Shown here in pieces: positions 31,701 through 40,659 of a DNA stretch of 64,000 bases; within the stretch, counting starts at the first letter, position 1; the number at the start of each line of letters is the position of its first letter. The position numbers were made by a program, and so were the translations under genes. The stretch is from Streptococcus sp. LYSM12 (GTDB taxonomy: Bacteria > Bacillota > Bacilli > Lactobacillales > Streptococcaceae), in NCBI RefSeq assembly GCF_004569635.1, contig NZ_SPOZ01000010.1, positions 17,580-81,579 on the forward strand. Reading direction: 5' to 3'. Under the pieces are notes generated by a model that was given only the letters and a program-made list of their open reading frames with translations, did no database searches and was not told the DNA's origin.

Positions 31701-32793
31701 CCATATTTCCAAAGAGACCTGTCACAATATCGAAATGATCCCTGCGACCATCTGTATAGGCATAACTAACATAGTTACTATTAAAATTCTTAAAAGCAAC
31801 ATAGGCTGTCGGTAGTAATTGCGTTGAATCCGCATTTGTGGCACTGGCTGAGCCTGTAACAAGCCCTCCTCCTGAAATGGAGAGATCCGTATTTGGTCCA
31901 ACAATGTAGGCTAGGGCTCCTTCTCTTCCAAGCGTCGCTCGTTGACTGCCATCAATGTCTGATACTTTGATAGCCATTAGGATTCGGTCATTCGGAATAG
32001 CTTGCTTAGTATCTTGTCGTACAAGTGTGGCAGTATATGCAGTGCGTTCGATATAACCAGGATTCCGTCCTGATCCTCCGCTAACTGACCCAGCTGAACC
32101 ACCCTCTGTCGTTCCACCAGAACCAGTGGAAATACCTCCCCCTGTCGGTACAACCACTCCAACCGTAATAACCGAGCCTTGGTTCTTGATGGCCATGGCC
32201 ACATCCTTATTGGACCAACCATCGTCTCCGTGTTCTACATCTTCATGGGTAAGCATCAAATCAACTGGGATTTTCTCACCTGTTTCGATATCAGTAACCG
32301 TTCCAACATTAGTCACTGCAAGGGATTGACCGGGATTAAGATAAGCCCCTGTATCCTCCTTGACAAAGCCGTCCTGTTGGAGGAAATGGCTGATATTGGT
32401 GCCAAAGATAGTGTGTAGCATCCCTGTTTGGACACCACCAACCCCCTTGACCTCCGTATTGGCATTCCACTGGATAGTATCAGCGACATACTTGACACCA
32501 CTTAGGTTCTTATCCGCAAGCAGGGAGTCCACCAGTGCTTGAAACTCTGGCGAGGACATGTCTGCCGTATTGGCTTGAACAACAGGGACATTGTTTAGCG
32601 TCCCAATCTGTCGACCATGTTCAATCTCAGTCGCTGTAACAACTCCTTGATTCCAGGGAGCTTGTGGGGCAAGGCTAGCGATTCCTGCCCCTGTTAAAGC
32701 AACCCCTGCGCTCATTAGAGCAAGGGTGCGTTTCAATGTCTTCTTCCCGCTCTTCTTGCGATGGCGGTAAGAGGGTGTTTGAGAAAATTTCAT
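28762..32793 (-). CDS. Large LPGTG surface adhesin of the conjugation module
   Basis: 1,343 residues. An N-terminal signal peptide (to about 54) precedes an adhesive head, then prealbumin-like SpaA/Cna-B domains (about 370-860; motifs such as GTYKVEEIQ, GDYTVEEVSA, YYWKETNAPEGY, WKIEEVEAPAGY) and two repeated domains of the antigen I/II C2 isopeptide type (from about 920 and 1110, each with a DDDxELTD.Y motif). LPGTG is at 1300-1304, followed by a hydrophobic stretch and an unusually long basic tail. It probably mediates contact with recipient cells or host surfaces during mating. Confidence 0.88.
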   Translation of the reverse strand: MKFSQTPSYRHRKKSGKKTLKRTLALMSAGVALTGAGIASLAPQAPWNQGVVTATEIEHGRQIGTLNNVPVVQANTADMSSPEFQALVDSLLADKNLSGVKYVADTIQWNANTEVKGVGGVQTGMLHTIFGTNISHFLQQDGFVKEDTGAYLNPGQSLAVTNVGTVTDIETGEKIPVDLMLTHEDVEHGDDGWSNKDVAMAIKNQGSVITVGVVVPTGGGISTGSGGTTEGGSAGSVSGGSGRNPGYIERTAYTATLVRQDTKQAIPNDRILMAIKVSDIDGSQRATLGREGALAYIVGPNTDLSISGGGLVTGSASATNADSTQLLPTAYVAFKNFNSNYVSYAYTDGRRDHFDIVTGLFGNMGFTVNADSKGSVTIQKTGTASGTSMWNSLYTLQGNVFRLTNKETGATFEGTTDDKGVVTLTDIPFGTYKVEEIQSSTGFHKTFQAQEITLSAQTPKVTINGKEDQLVTVNGTNDEITGKITIVKKGSESALELWNQYYSLLGNKFKLTNKQSGKVYEVTTDIKGQALVENMQLGDYTVEEVSASAGFAKTFTAQSASLKQDGTLEVTVSGTNDEIKGENTLEKRDKDTDTASQGQGVLTNAEYTLYYAEDTTGSASHRKDTPVKWTDIPHAKLLKGEKVKTSILNGKEVDNGDNVVLNVDDKDLTVAVGNLALGSYYWKETNAPEGYTIDGKKHAFTIAKKDDATKNIITPPTKSLEQVIKAKISIQKIVQSQGDGSHSGINDVTFKASPLNHTKAEAVAFTTTIKEEEDGFATTDLLYGDWKIEEVEAPAGYEKIDPIYIHMSYDEKTDLYTITASKQEDGSKPFSTRTFSQSDDQVEKNTNAKGTLAGTLTSSNALLSLSRMTFKDNPLPELTPEEPTFQPEKFDLSEAKFDLTGNKLMDDDDELTDEYAETNKDPYADKTDNNEAQNLNTKLVKRGDQLFYQLWLDTTHFTPDQLLQVTGLRDVYDAKHVTLDAKNIKGYDGKTGEEVTNLFDITDKDGTLTIQTKKDLLKDGVLDTARFAFGRYYKFDVPVTVKDDVKNGVDIENVASQFVTIADPATSSDDEKPAGATPGKTLEKPTQKRVNKVNQIKPEPHKFVLNQATVDIKGTKLLDDDSELTDRYQETHKNPYTDKVDNNEPENINTAVVKAATVLHYQVWMDTTPFDKESLLQTVSIEDDYDERYVTIDAKAIKVYNKVTGKDVTQQFTMTDKNGKVTIEPNDSVKKTLGHIKVLDTSKFDLGVYYQIEIPATVKQDVPAGSDIINTAKQIIVDKDGKKEELMTEKRVNKTRKGFLPGTGERPAVVYALLGGFILSLVFEWKTGFLRKHTIKALKGRLK

Positions 32794-32946
32794 CTAATGA
32801 TCTCCTTTGTTTAGTTATAAAGTAAAAAGGTAGTCATTCGACTACCAAACTGTCTATTGATTCCCCGAGGGGGAGCGAGCTGAAATCATGTGTCCTCCTT
32901 TAGATACAAAAAAAGACAAGTGCTGGACTTGTCTCTAAAATGCTTT

Positions 32947-33756
32947 CTATTGATAATCCCAGACTCGATTTGGATCACTCGCTCGTTGCTCTGCCTCATC
33001 TGCTTGTTGCTGGATTTGTTCTTGCGTCAGCGATTGTTGGGGCGCTTGCGGAACTACAGGAGCAGGGGGTGTATAATCTTGAGCAGGAGCAGCCACCTCT
33101 CCTCCTGTTTGAGCTGGGGCTTCATAAGCTGGTTGAGGGACTTGGGCTTGCGCCGCAGCCTGTTGAGCTTCTGCCGCTGCTTGAGCGGCCCGAGCTGCTT
33201 CTTCCGCCTGAGCTTGAGCAGCTTGTTGGGCTCTGGTATCCATCGCACTCTTAACAAGGTTGAGACGGTGTTGGAGCTTGTCCTTTTGGTCCTTGGCTGT
33301 GACCTTGTCTACTGCTGTTTGCGCAAGTGTGACTTTCTCATTTACCTGATCCTTTTCAAGAGCTGATACTGCTTCTTCTGCCTCTTTGGCGAGCCTTGCC
33401 TCGGTCTCTTTCTTAGCAAGAGCCGTTTTCACTGTTTCAACTCGCTTAGTCAGCTTGTCCTTCGTATCACCGTCTTTTAGCGCTTTGACGGCTGTCTCAG
33501 CTGTAGAGACATTCTCCTTTACTTGATTGTCTTCAAGGAGCTTCACAGCCTTTTCAGCTTTTTCCATAAGAGTAGCTTCCTTATCGACACTAGAGCTTGA
33601 TGTTGTCTGGGTCATTTTAGAAACGGAAGCTGTCTTGGTGCTTGGTTGGGCGAGGAAAAAGCCTCCTGTCAGAAGCACAAGAGCTAATCCTGTTCCTGCT
33701 AGAATGCGTTGTCTTTTTGTCGTTTGTTTGAGGGTGTCTAGTAATGTCTTTTTCAT
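32947..33756 (-). CDS. Membrane-anchored helical repeat protein
   Basis: About 269 residues with one N-terminal membrane helix or uncleaved signal (about 20-36), a Ser/Thr stretch, two or three similar helical modules (AEKAVKLLEDNQVKENV... with conserved KDKL..R...VK), an Ala/Gln-rich coiled coil and a Pro-rich tail. No family is recognised with certainty. Secretion and operon position suggest a surface role in conjugation. Three ATG codons in a row make the start ambiguous by up to two codons. Confidence 0.65.
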   Translation of the reverse strand: MKKTLLDTLKQTTKRQRILAGTGLALVLLTGGFFLAQPSTKTASVSKMTQTTSSSSVDKEATLMEKAEKAVKLLEDNQVKENVSTAETAVKALKDGDTKDKLTKRVETVKTALAKKETEARLAKEAEEAVSALEKDQVNEKVTLAQTAVDKVTAKDQKDKLQHRLNLVKSAMDTRAQQAAQAQAEEAARAAQAAAEAQQAAAQAQVPQPAYEAPAQTGGEVAAPAQDYTPPAPVVPQAPQQSLTQEQIQQQADEAEQRASDPNRVWDYQ

Positions 33757-33851
33757 CATCATGCCTCACTTTCTCTTTAGGTTTATTCTATCATATTATT
33801 GTTAAAAAATATAGGGTGGAAGAAATTTTTTGTTTCTCGTACTGCTTTTCA

Positions 33852-34082
33852 TTACTTCCCAACAAAGAAAAAGTTAAATAAATCAAGAATCAATCCGATA
33901 ACAAAATAGAGGCTATACATAAAAGCCATTATCAGAACACCTAGCCCTGCTTCGGAGAAATGTGGAGGTGAAATTTGCTTTTTCCTATCTTTCATAAACC
34001 AGCGAATAACAGCAATAGACCATATCCAGCCAATCAAAGTAAAAAAGATTGAAATAACTAAATTTCGGAAATATTCTCCCAT
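33852..34082 (-). CDS. Small membrane protein of the conjugation operon
   Basis: 76 residues with two hydrophobic helices (about 8-28 and 45-72) around a basic polar loop. No family recognised. It is close-packed behind the first gene of the operon and precedes the helical repeat protein. Confidence 0.6.
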   Translation of the reverse strand: MGEYFRNLVISIFFTLIGWIWSIAVIRWFMKDRKKQISPPHFSEAGLGVLIMAFMYSLYFVIGLILDLFNFFFVGK

Positions 34083-34091
34083 ATCTCCTCC

Positions 34092-34400
34092 CTACTGTTT
34101 CCTCTGGTAGCCTTTTCCTGTCAGACGCAGCACACTCTTTTTCCCTGTGCCTTCTCGTCTGGCTACTAAGACCCCATTGGATAGAATGGTCCGAATCTGT
34201 GAATATAGATTTGGATAGTCGTACATGACTTCCACCTCTTCTAATGTGCCTGCAATATAACCTTTTTGTGAAATCGTGCCAAAACGTGGATAGAATTTCA
34301 CGGTTCTTCCATCCACAAGGCGGGCGGTTACTCCGCCTTGTCGACCTAGTGTTCGTAAGTCAGCTAAGGTGACTTCTCTATCTCTTTTCATTTGATTCAT
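34092..34400 (-). CDS. Small basic protein, first gene of the conjugation operon
   Basis: 102 residues, no membrane segment, rich in Arg/Lys, no recognised domain. AGGAGG lies 5 nt before the ATG. Being first and DNA-binding-like in charge, it could be regulatory, but there is no clear helix-turn-helix. Upstream (34401-34500) on the minus strand is a structured leader with a GAAAGGA/TCCTTTC hairpin. Confidence 0.6.
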   Translation of the reverse strand: MNQMKRDREVTLADLRTLGRQGGVTARLVDGRTVKFYPRFGTISQKGYIAGTLEEVEVMYDYPNLYSQIRTILSNGVLVARREGTGKKSVLRLTGKGYQRKQ

Positions 34401-34886
34401 GTTTTCCTCCTAGTAGCGAATCAAAGGCGACCTACGCCGTGCTGTGAAAGGACGTATCCTTTCATCGGTATTTTCCCATGCACAGTTTATAGTCTAGGAA
34501 CTGCGAACTCCTTCAGCTTATGATTTTCTATCATGCTTTTACGTTAGTGTGACCGGACTAGATATCTCTTTCTAGCTACTTCACCACCCTCTTCTTCTTT
34601 TTATCCTTCGTCACGCTTTTAGGGGGGTGGGGCTATTCAGTTGTCAAGGAACACAAACAGTTTTAGGACATGATTTGAGCTCTTCCAATAGATACAAGAG
34701 AGCATACATTGCATAGAAATATTCATTACGGAACACATAAAATGATGTCCATTACTCAGCCTTTTCACCTATCTTTCTACCTTTATATTCTGTAGGACAA
34801 AGCTGTAAACTTCTACACTCATGTACATCTAATCACTTATATCCAAGTCTTAAGCGCTCGTGACAGAAGTATTTAATATAGTGATA

Positions 34887-34911
34887 CTCTATAAAAATCA
34901 ACATCTGACTC
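34887..34911. repeat. Short dispersed repeat (ACTCTATAAAAATCAACATC...)
   Basis: 25 bp identical to a stretch near 35227-35251, with degenerate copies inverted near 36960-36995 and near 47070-47095. All lie in non-coding DNA beside MITE copies. The nature of the repeat is unknown. Confidence 0.5.
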
Positions 34912-35226
34912 GCTTTCACGATTGAAAATTGTAAAAGGTCGGAAATAAAAATAGCCAAATTAGCCTCCTCTAAACCCAAGCTAGAACAGAAGTTCAGCAA
35001 GGTGTGCCAACAACGGAAAAAAGTGATGTTTGACGAGTACTTATTTGTAAAAATGAGTCTAAGTATGCCCTATAAATACATAAATCTGTCCCTATATTTA
35101 TTCGTAATCACTTGTAACAATGAGCACTATTTTTCTAAAATATCTATTTATCATTTGATTATTTTTGTATAGAAAAATCAGATGCAACTCTTCTAGAGTG
35201 AAACCTAATCACTCATGCTATTTATA

Positions 35227-35251
35227 CTCTATAAAAATCAACATCTGACTA
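35227..35251. repeat. Short dispersed repeat, second copy
   Basis: Identical over 25 bp to 34887-34911. It ends 15 bp before a MITE. Confidence 0.5.
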
Positions 35252-35265
35252 GTATTCACAACTGA

Positions 35266-35371
35266 TATAGTCTTTTCGTTTGCTTTTAGTACTAGGCAAG
35301 GAGCTGCAGGCTGTACTAGAGTACGGCAAAGTGAGTTAACGAAGTAATAAAAGATAAACGAAAAGACTATA
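35266..35371. mobile_element. Dispersed MITE copy, subfamily I, right flank of the conjugation module
   Basis: 106 bp, nearly identical and in direct orientation to 20952-21057. The two copies bracket the 14-kb conjugation operon. Confidence 0.88.
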
Positions 35372-35626
35372 ATAGCCACTTATCATCAACAATCGACCTA
35401 TGTCATTTCTAAAACATGGACACTTCAGAGAGTAAGTATTTTCCTTGATATAGATTCAAACTCTTCTATCATTTCAACAATTTGATTCTAAATGGTCACT
35501 GCAACACCCCATTTTCACTATTTTTACTTGTTGCCGAGTATGATCTACATAGGTCATTCTGGCTCAAACAATACAACTATTTACTACCATATACACCAAA
35601 AATACTATAGCAATTTAAAGTTTCAC

Positions 35627-35655
35627 TTGATTTTCTCCCCATTTTTATATAGACT
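35627..35655 (+). promoter_or_regulatory. Probable ald promoter
   Basis: TTGATT (35627-35632), a 17-nt spacer and TAGACT (35650-35655), 33 nt before the ATG. An alternative -10 is TATAGA with a shorter spacer. Confidence 0.4.
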
Positions 35656-35688
35656 ATAGACTAAGAACATAGAAAAAGGAGGTAGACT

Positions 35689-36798
35689 ATGTTAATTGGT
35701 ATTCCAAAAGAAATTAAAAACAATGAAAACCGTGTGGCTCTGACACCTGCTGGTGTCCAAAGTCTGGTTACCCAAGGTCACCAGGTTGTGATTGAAACAG
35801 GTGCCGGACTAGGTTCTGGCTTTACAGATGCCAATTATGAAACACAAGGTGCAAAAATTCTCTCCACGGCAAAAGAAGTCTGGGCAAGTGAATTGGTCGT
35901 AAAAGTCAAGGAACCCCTACCTGAAGAATATGGTTTCCTACGTCAAGATTTACTGCTCTTTACCTATCTTCACATGGCAGCAGCTCCTGAGTTAGCAAAC
36001 GCGATGCTTGCGAGCAAGACAACCGGAATTGCTTACGAAACTGTAACTGATAATGGTCAACTTCCCCTACTTACCCCTATGAGTGAGGTGGCTGGTCGTA
36101 TGGCAGTTCAAATCGGGGCGCATTTCCTTACCAAACAAGAGGGGGGATCTGGAATTCTTCTAGGCGGCGTACCTGGTGTTCCTAAAGGAAAAGTCACCAT
36201 TATCGGTGGCGGTGTCGTCGGCACACATGCAGCTCGAATCGCTCTAGGACTTGGAGCACAAGTAACCATTCTTGATATCAGCGCAAAACGCCTCTCTGCC
36301 TTAGAAGAAATCTTTGGTAATCAAATCCAAACCCTCATGTCCAATCCCTTTAACATTGAAACTAGTGTTAGAGATGCAGATGTTGTGATTGGAGCAGTAC
36401 TCCTTCCTGGAGCAAAAGCACCAAAGTTAGTGACTGAAAACATGGTTAAACAAATGCGTTCCGGCTCTGTCATTGTGGATGTAGCAGTCGATCAAGGTGG
36501 AGTGGTTGAAACAGCTGATCACGTGACGACCCACGATGACCCTATCTACGAAAAACATGGAGTTCTTCACTACGCTGTTGCCAATATCCCTGGAGCCGTT
36601 GCTCGCACATCTACCATTGCACTAACCAGCGTGACCTTACCATATATAGTCAAACTGGCTAATCAAGGCTTCAAAAAGGCTATTTTAGAAGATGATGGTT
36701 TCCGACAAGGAGTGACTACCTATCAAGGTCTCATCACCAATTTAGCTGTCGCTACTAGTCTACATCAAGACTATACTAGTATTGATGAATTAGTATAA
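35689..36798 (+). CDS. ald: Alanine dehydrogenase
   Basis: 369 residues, the normal length. The N-terminal [20 protein letters not shown] is the family signature; substrate-site residues K74 and H95 (LHMAA) and the nucleotide-binding GGGVVG (about 173-178) are present. It interconverts alanine and pyruvate with NAD and ammonia. AAGGAGG precedes the start. It is a single-gene unit and one of the few plus-strand genes of the window, between the conjugation module and housekeeping genes. Confidence 0.95.
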   Translation: MLIGIPKEIKNNENRVALTPAGVQSLVTQGHQVVIETGAGLGSGFTDANYETQGAKILSTAKEVWASELVVKVKEPLPEEYGFLRQDLLLFTYLHMAAAPELANAMLASKTTGIAYETVTDNGQLPLLTPMSEVAGRMAVQIGAHFLTKQEGGSGILLGGVPGVPKGKVTIIGGGVVGTHAARIALGLGAQVTILDISAKRLSALEEIFGNQIQTLMSNPFNIETSVRDADVVIGAVLLPGAKAPKLVTENMVKQMRSGSVIVDVAVDQGGVVETADHVTTHDDPIYEKHGVLHYAVANIPGAVARTSTIALTSVTLPYIVKLANQGFKKAILEDDGFRQGVTTYQGLITNLAVATSLHQDYTSIDELV

Positions 36799-37034
36799 GT
36801 CATCCTTACCCGTTACAATGAGCGACTTGTCTGCCAGCTATAAGCTGTTTCCTTTCAGTGACGTTTCGGATGTTCGCCGAACGTCACTTCTGCTTTCGGC
36901 TTGGAGAAAGCTAGTTTCATGCCTTTCTGATCCCAAACCTTTCACAAGTTTCAATTCTGAAAGCGAGTTAGATGTTGATTTTCAGAGAGAATAGCCTGTA
37001 CTTGAACGCTAGAAAGCGAAGATTGTCGAACTTG
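36799..37034. other. Non-coding stretch after ald
   Basis: It holds an inverted, degenerate copy of the short dispersed repeat (near 36960-36995) next to the fused MITE. I see no gene and no clear terminator for ald. Confidence 0.4.
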
Positions 37035-37243
37035 TATAGTCTTTTCGTTTACTTTTATAGCCGTTTCGTTTATTTTTAGTACGAGGCAAGGAGTCGCAGG
37101 TAGTACTGGAGTACAGCAAGACGAGTGAACGAAGTAATAAAAAGATAAACGAAATGACTATACTAGGCAAGGAGCTGCAGGCTGTACTAGGGTACAGCAA
37201 AGAGAGGGGAACAAAGTCATAAAAGATAAACGAAATGACTGTA
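37035..37243. mobile_element. Two MITE copies, one nested in or fused with the other
   Basis: A full subfamily II copy (37056-37162) follows the first 21 bp of a subfamily I copy, whose remainder starts at CTAGGCAAGG right after the inner copy. The junction GACTATA|CTAGGCAAGG is the same as in the dimer at 46842-47028. Confidence 0.8.
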
Positions 37244-37303
37244 AAGCAGTAATCGATCAACCTTTTATTAGAAAATGGGCGGACTAACAGGTCCTAAAAT
37301 AGC

Positions 37304-37352
37304 AAAAATCGCTTAATTCAAAGACTGAAAATCTTGATGTTAAGCGATTTTT
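37304..37352. terminator. Strong inverted repeat, terminator-like
   Basis: AAAAATCGCTTAA (37304-37316) and TTAAGCGATTTTT (37340-37352) form a perfect 13-bp stem, with A and T runs on either side, so it could stop transcription in both directions between ald and the PhoH-like gene. Confidence 0.6.
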
Positions 37353-37793
37353 ATTGTATTCTTTTTGTAGTTTAGGACTCTTGGTTCGATTTCTGTATTT
37401 CCAACTTTCCACAAGTTTCAACAACCTTGCACACGATTTGGATAGAATAGTTGAGGGGATAGACTATTCCAATGGATTCGTTCAGACCGAACCTAGAAAT
37501 GAGGAAGTGAAGATAAGCCGTGGATTCGTTCGTAATTGAATTTAGGCTAACAAATCAGAAAAAAGATAGACAGCTCTTCTAGCTTTGGCTAGATTTAAAG
37601 CTATAGTCTAATACTATACCTCTGGAGGTGAGAACCCCTTTAGAGATGGTCCCCTTGTGAATATCACACACAGCGTCGGTCTTCTATTTTTGAACGCTTT
37701 TTTCATATTCTCGTATCTTGTATTCGCCTGAATCTAAAAACTAGAAAATGGGGATTATCTTCGAAATCACAGTCATTCCCCCCCTTTAATAGA
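37353..37793. other. Non-coding stretch downstream of the PhoH-like gene
   Basis: A 61-codon plus-strand frame exists here (37354-37539) but lacks a ribosome site and family likeness. Nothing else is recognised. Confidence 0.4.
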
Positions 37794-38753
37794 TTACCTT
37801 GTCTCTTCTGGTTCGTAAGCCCTTATAATTTCAGTAACAACAGGGTGACGGACAACATCTTTGGCTGAAAAATGTACAAAATCAATCTGCGAAATCTTCT
37901 TCAATTTCTCCATCGCATCAAGCAAGCCAGACCGAACATGTCGCGGCAGGTCAATTTGACTACTATCTCCATTTACAATCATCTTGGAGTGAAATCCAAG
38001 ACGGGTCAAAAACATCTTCATCTGCATAATGGTCGTATTTTGTGCCTCATCCAAGATGACAAAGGCATCCTCCAGGGTTCGACCACGCATATAAGCCAAG
38101 GGAGCAATTTCAATAATCTCACGCTCCATGAGCCGCGTTGTCTGATCCTTACCTAAAATCTGGTATAGCGCATCATAAACTGGACGAAGATAGGGATCCA
38201 CCTTTTCTTTCAAGTCTCCCGGTAAAAATCCCAGACTCTCTCCTGCCTCTACCGCAGGACGGGTCAGGATAATACGTTTAACTTGTCCACGTTTGAGGGC
38301 CGTCACTGCGAGCGTCACTGCAAGAAAGGTCTTTCCTGTCCCTGCTGGTCCAATTCCAAAAACAATGTCATGGTTCTTAATACTATCCACGTAAAGCTTT
38401 TGCCCCAAGGTTTTGACACGAATGGGCTGACCATAATGGTCCTTAATAATTTCTGCTTCATATAGGGCTAAAAACTTCTCAATCTCACCGTTTTTAGCCA
38501 TGGAAATAGCCGTTACTACATCGGGCAGCTGAATCGTCAAGCCACGGTTGATTAAGGTAAGTAAAGACTGAATAACCAGGCGGGCTACATCAACGTCGAC
38601 TGGATCCCCAACCACCTGTACCACCTCTGTTCGGGCATGGATGACCACACCCAATTCCTGCTCCATCATGCGTAAATGACGTTCATTTGACCCAAATAAC
38701 GTCAACATATCATCTGGGTAGGAAAGGTGAATATCAATTGAATGTTCTTGCAA
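37794..38753 (-). CDS. phoH: PhoH-family ATPase
   Basis: 319 residues. Walker A GPAGTGKT at 135-142 and Walker B VILDEAQNT (about 231-239), then GDSSQIDLP and the C-terminal VVRHPVV motif are typical of YbeZ/PhoL-type proteins. By family they act in RNA processing and ribosome maturation together with YbeY. A terminator (38791-38815) separates it from yozE, so it has its own promoter. Confidence 0.9.
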   Translation of the reverse strand: MQEHSIDIHLSYPDDMLTLFGSNERHLRMMEQELGVVIHARTEVVQVVGDPVDVDVARLVIQSLLTLINRGLTIQLPDVVTAISMAKNGEIEKFLALYEAEIIKDHYGQPIRVKTLGQKLYVDSIKNHDIVFGIGPAGTGKTFLAVTLAVTALKRGQVKRIILTRPAVEAGESLGFLPGDLKEKVDPYLRPVYDALYQILGKDQTTRLMEREIIEIAPLAYMRGRTLEDAFVILDEAQNTTIMQMKMFLTRLGFHSKMIVNGDSSQIDLPRHVRSGLLDAMEKLKKISQIDFVHFSAKDVVRHPVVTEIIRAYEPEETR

Positions 38754-38790
38754 TAGCTTGCTCCTTTATCGATTTTTTTCTATTATATCA

Positions 38791-38815
38791 AAAAAATGTC
38801 CCGAGGACATTTTTT
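38791..38815. terminator. Terminator between yozE and the PhoH-like gene
   Basis: AAAAAATGTCC and GGACATTTTTT with a 3-nt loop. It is symmetric, so bidirectional, and serves the minus-strand yozE. Confidence 0.75.
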
Positions 38816-38986
38816 CACAAGTCTAAAAAGAGAAAAGCCAACATCAGCTCTAACAGTTATGTGTCTAGTGATTTCAACTATTCCATCCCCAAAGATAGTG
38901 TTTTAGAGCACTTCATCTGCGATTCTTCACCAGCTATCATTGGGGATGAAGCAGTAGAAAAATCCTATTTCAGTTTTTATTGACGA

Positions 38987-39202
38987 TCAATGTGCCAAAT
39001 AGTCTTCCCAAATGCGGTCAAAGTCTGTCATAGAAAAGCTAAAACTGGATTTTTCCTCCAAAAAACGACTGACTTCATCAAATTGATCTGACTGTTTGGG
39101 AAAATCTGCCTCTTCAAAAACGAGATCAGCTAGGATTGCTACCGCCTCATGACTTTTCGGATTGCGCTGGGTCATCAGCCAGCTATAAAAACTCTTTCTC
39201 AC
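38987..39202 (-). CDS. yozE: YozE family protein (UPF0346)
   Basis: 71 residues starting [38 protein letters not shown], here abbreviated to its first and middle signature parts FYSWLM and [10 protein letters not shown]. The YozE family has a SAM-like helical fold; function unknown. It lies 11 nt after dacA in the same direction. Confidence 0.85.
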   Translation of the reverse strand: MRKSFYSWLMTQRNPKSHEAVAILADLVFEEADFPKQSDQFDEVSRFLEEKSSFSFSMTDFDRIWEDYLAH

Positions 39203-39213
39203 AACAACCTCAC

Positions 39214-40596
39214 TTATCTTCTACGACGACGGCGTGACCGCACTTCCATATGTTCTTCTCTGCTTTCACGGCGCTTTTTACTTTTTCTAATCGCTATGAT
39301 AAACGGTAAACTAGCAAGAACAAGAGCGATTGGAATTAAGAGGGCATACCAATACGTAGTGACTAACCGTTTCCAATCAACAGACTCTCTCGTAGTGGAT
39401 GACGCATCACTAGATACCTGCGCGTCACTAGCCATTGTACTTGGCTCTATCTCGATTGGCTCCACAGCCAGGCTATCTGAAATCAAGGGGCTAACTGTTT
39501 CCAGTCCATTGTCAACTTGCAACTGATTAGCTTCTACCGTATAGATTGGCTCTTGTCCACGTCGCACGGTTGCATAAAAATCAGACGGCAGGTTGTAGGG
39601 TTGACCATTGATGATTTGCTTACCTGCTGTCAATACTTTTTTATATTCATAATCTGCATAAGCTTTTTCGAGCAAGGCATTGCCAAATGGATGGCGGTAG
39701 TACTCTCCATCCTGGTCAGACCAATCTCCAACCCCCATAATAAGACTAATCAGCCGTTGCTCTCCTCGTTTAGCCGTTGCAATGTAGTTAAAGGCACCGC
39801 GAGGACTGGAACCTGTTTTCAGCCCATCTACACCTTCGATTCCATATTTAGCACCTGGAAGTGAGTAATTATAGGTTTCAAAGGTCTCCTCATAGGGTGT
39901 TCCTGCCTTGACTGTCACCACAGGATACTTAGTATGTTCCAAAATTTCAGGGTAATTTTTCAAAAAATGATAGACAAGAATAGACAAATCTCTTGCTGTA
40001 GTCTGATTGGCTGCATCATGATCATAGCGCGTTGGATTGTAATAGCCGTGGAAAGATCTAGCAGCTGCCCCACTGGCATTGGACCAGTAGGTATTTGTCA
40101 TGCCAAGCTCTTGTGATTTGGCATTCATCATATCCAAAAAGGCATCCGGGTCATTGTTTGAAATATAATTTGCTAACATCACTGTAGTTGCATTAGAGGA
40201 CGGAACAGCCGTCATGGTAATCAGTTCCCCAACGGTGTAATCAACACCTGCTACAATTTTGTTATTCGATATTTCATAAATGCCTGCAATCGCTTGATCA
40301 TTCGCTGTTGCTGTAATCACTGTATTTTCAGTAAATTTACCTTGACTCATCGCTTCATAGACCATATAAAGCGTCATCACCTTACTCATACTAGCGGGGT
40401 CACGCACTTCATCAGGATTATCTTGCCAGACAACATCACCGGTATTTCCATCAATGATGATCGACGACTTAGGACGGTTGATTTCTTTGACATCATACCC
40501 TGCTGCTCGCGTAATATCCATCACTTCATTTGCCCAAGCAAGAACTGGTACCGTAGATACAAGCAATACCAAACACCACGCTACAAGCTTCTTCAT
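39214..40596 (-). CDS. dacA: D-alanyl-D-alanine carboxypeptidase (PBP3)
   Basis: 460 residues. A signal peptide (about 1-22) is followed by the penicillin-binding motifs S69-M-S-K72, S133-S-N and K260-T-G, then the C-terminal beta domain, a membrane helix (about 415-435) and a very basic tail. It trims the terminal D-Ala from peptidoglycan stem peptides and so controls cross-linking. All catalytic motifs are intact. Its own transcription unit appears to include yozE. Confidence 0.93.
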   Translation of the reverse strand: MKKLVAWCLVLLVSTVPVLAWANEVMDITRAAGYDVKEINRPKSSIIIDGNTGDVVWQDNPDEVRDPASMSKVMTLYMVYEAMSQGKFTENTVITATANDQAIAGIYEISNNKIVAGVDYTVGELITMTAVPSSNATTVMLANYISNNDPDAFLDMMNAKSQELGMTNTYWSNASGAAARSFHGYYNPTRYDHDAANQTTARDLSILVYHFLKNYPEILEHTKYPVVTVKAGTPYEETFETYNYSLPGAKYGIEGVDGLKTGSSPRGAFNYIATAKRGEQRLISLIMGVGDWSDQDGEYYRHPFGNALLEKAYADYEYKKVLTAGKQIINGQPYNLPSDFYATVRRGQEPIYTVEANQLQVDNGLETVSPLISDSLAVEPIEIEPSTMASDAQVSSDASSTTRESVDWKRLVTTYWYALLIPIALVLASLPFIIAIRKSKKRRESREEHMEVRSRRRRRR

Positions 40597-40659
40597 TCTT
40601 TATCTCCTATCTTTTTCTTTACTATTCATATAACGAATGACCGATCAAAAAGGTTACAC

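Larger units (their letters stand above)
34401..35265. other. Non-coding stretch upstream of the conjugation operon
   Basis: No gene is seen. On the minus strand the segment next to 34400 forms a 7-bp GAAAGGA/TCCTTTC hairpin with TACG loop, perhaps in the operon leader. Two copies of a short repeat (ACTCTATAAAAATCAACATC) lie near 34887 and 35227. If an integrase, relaxase or coupling gene once lay here, nothing recognisable remains. Confidence 0.5.

Noticed and set aside
37354..37539. 61-codon plus-strand frame
   Set aside because: It starts at the end of a terminator-like hairpin and has no ribosome site or family likeness.
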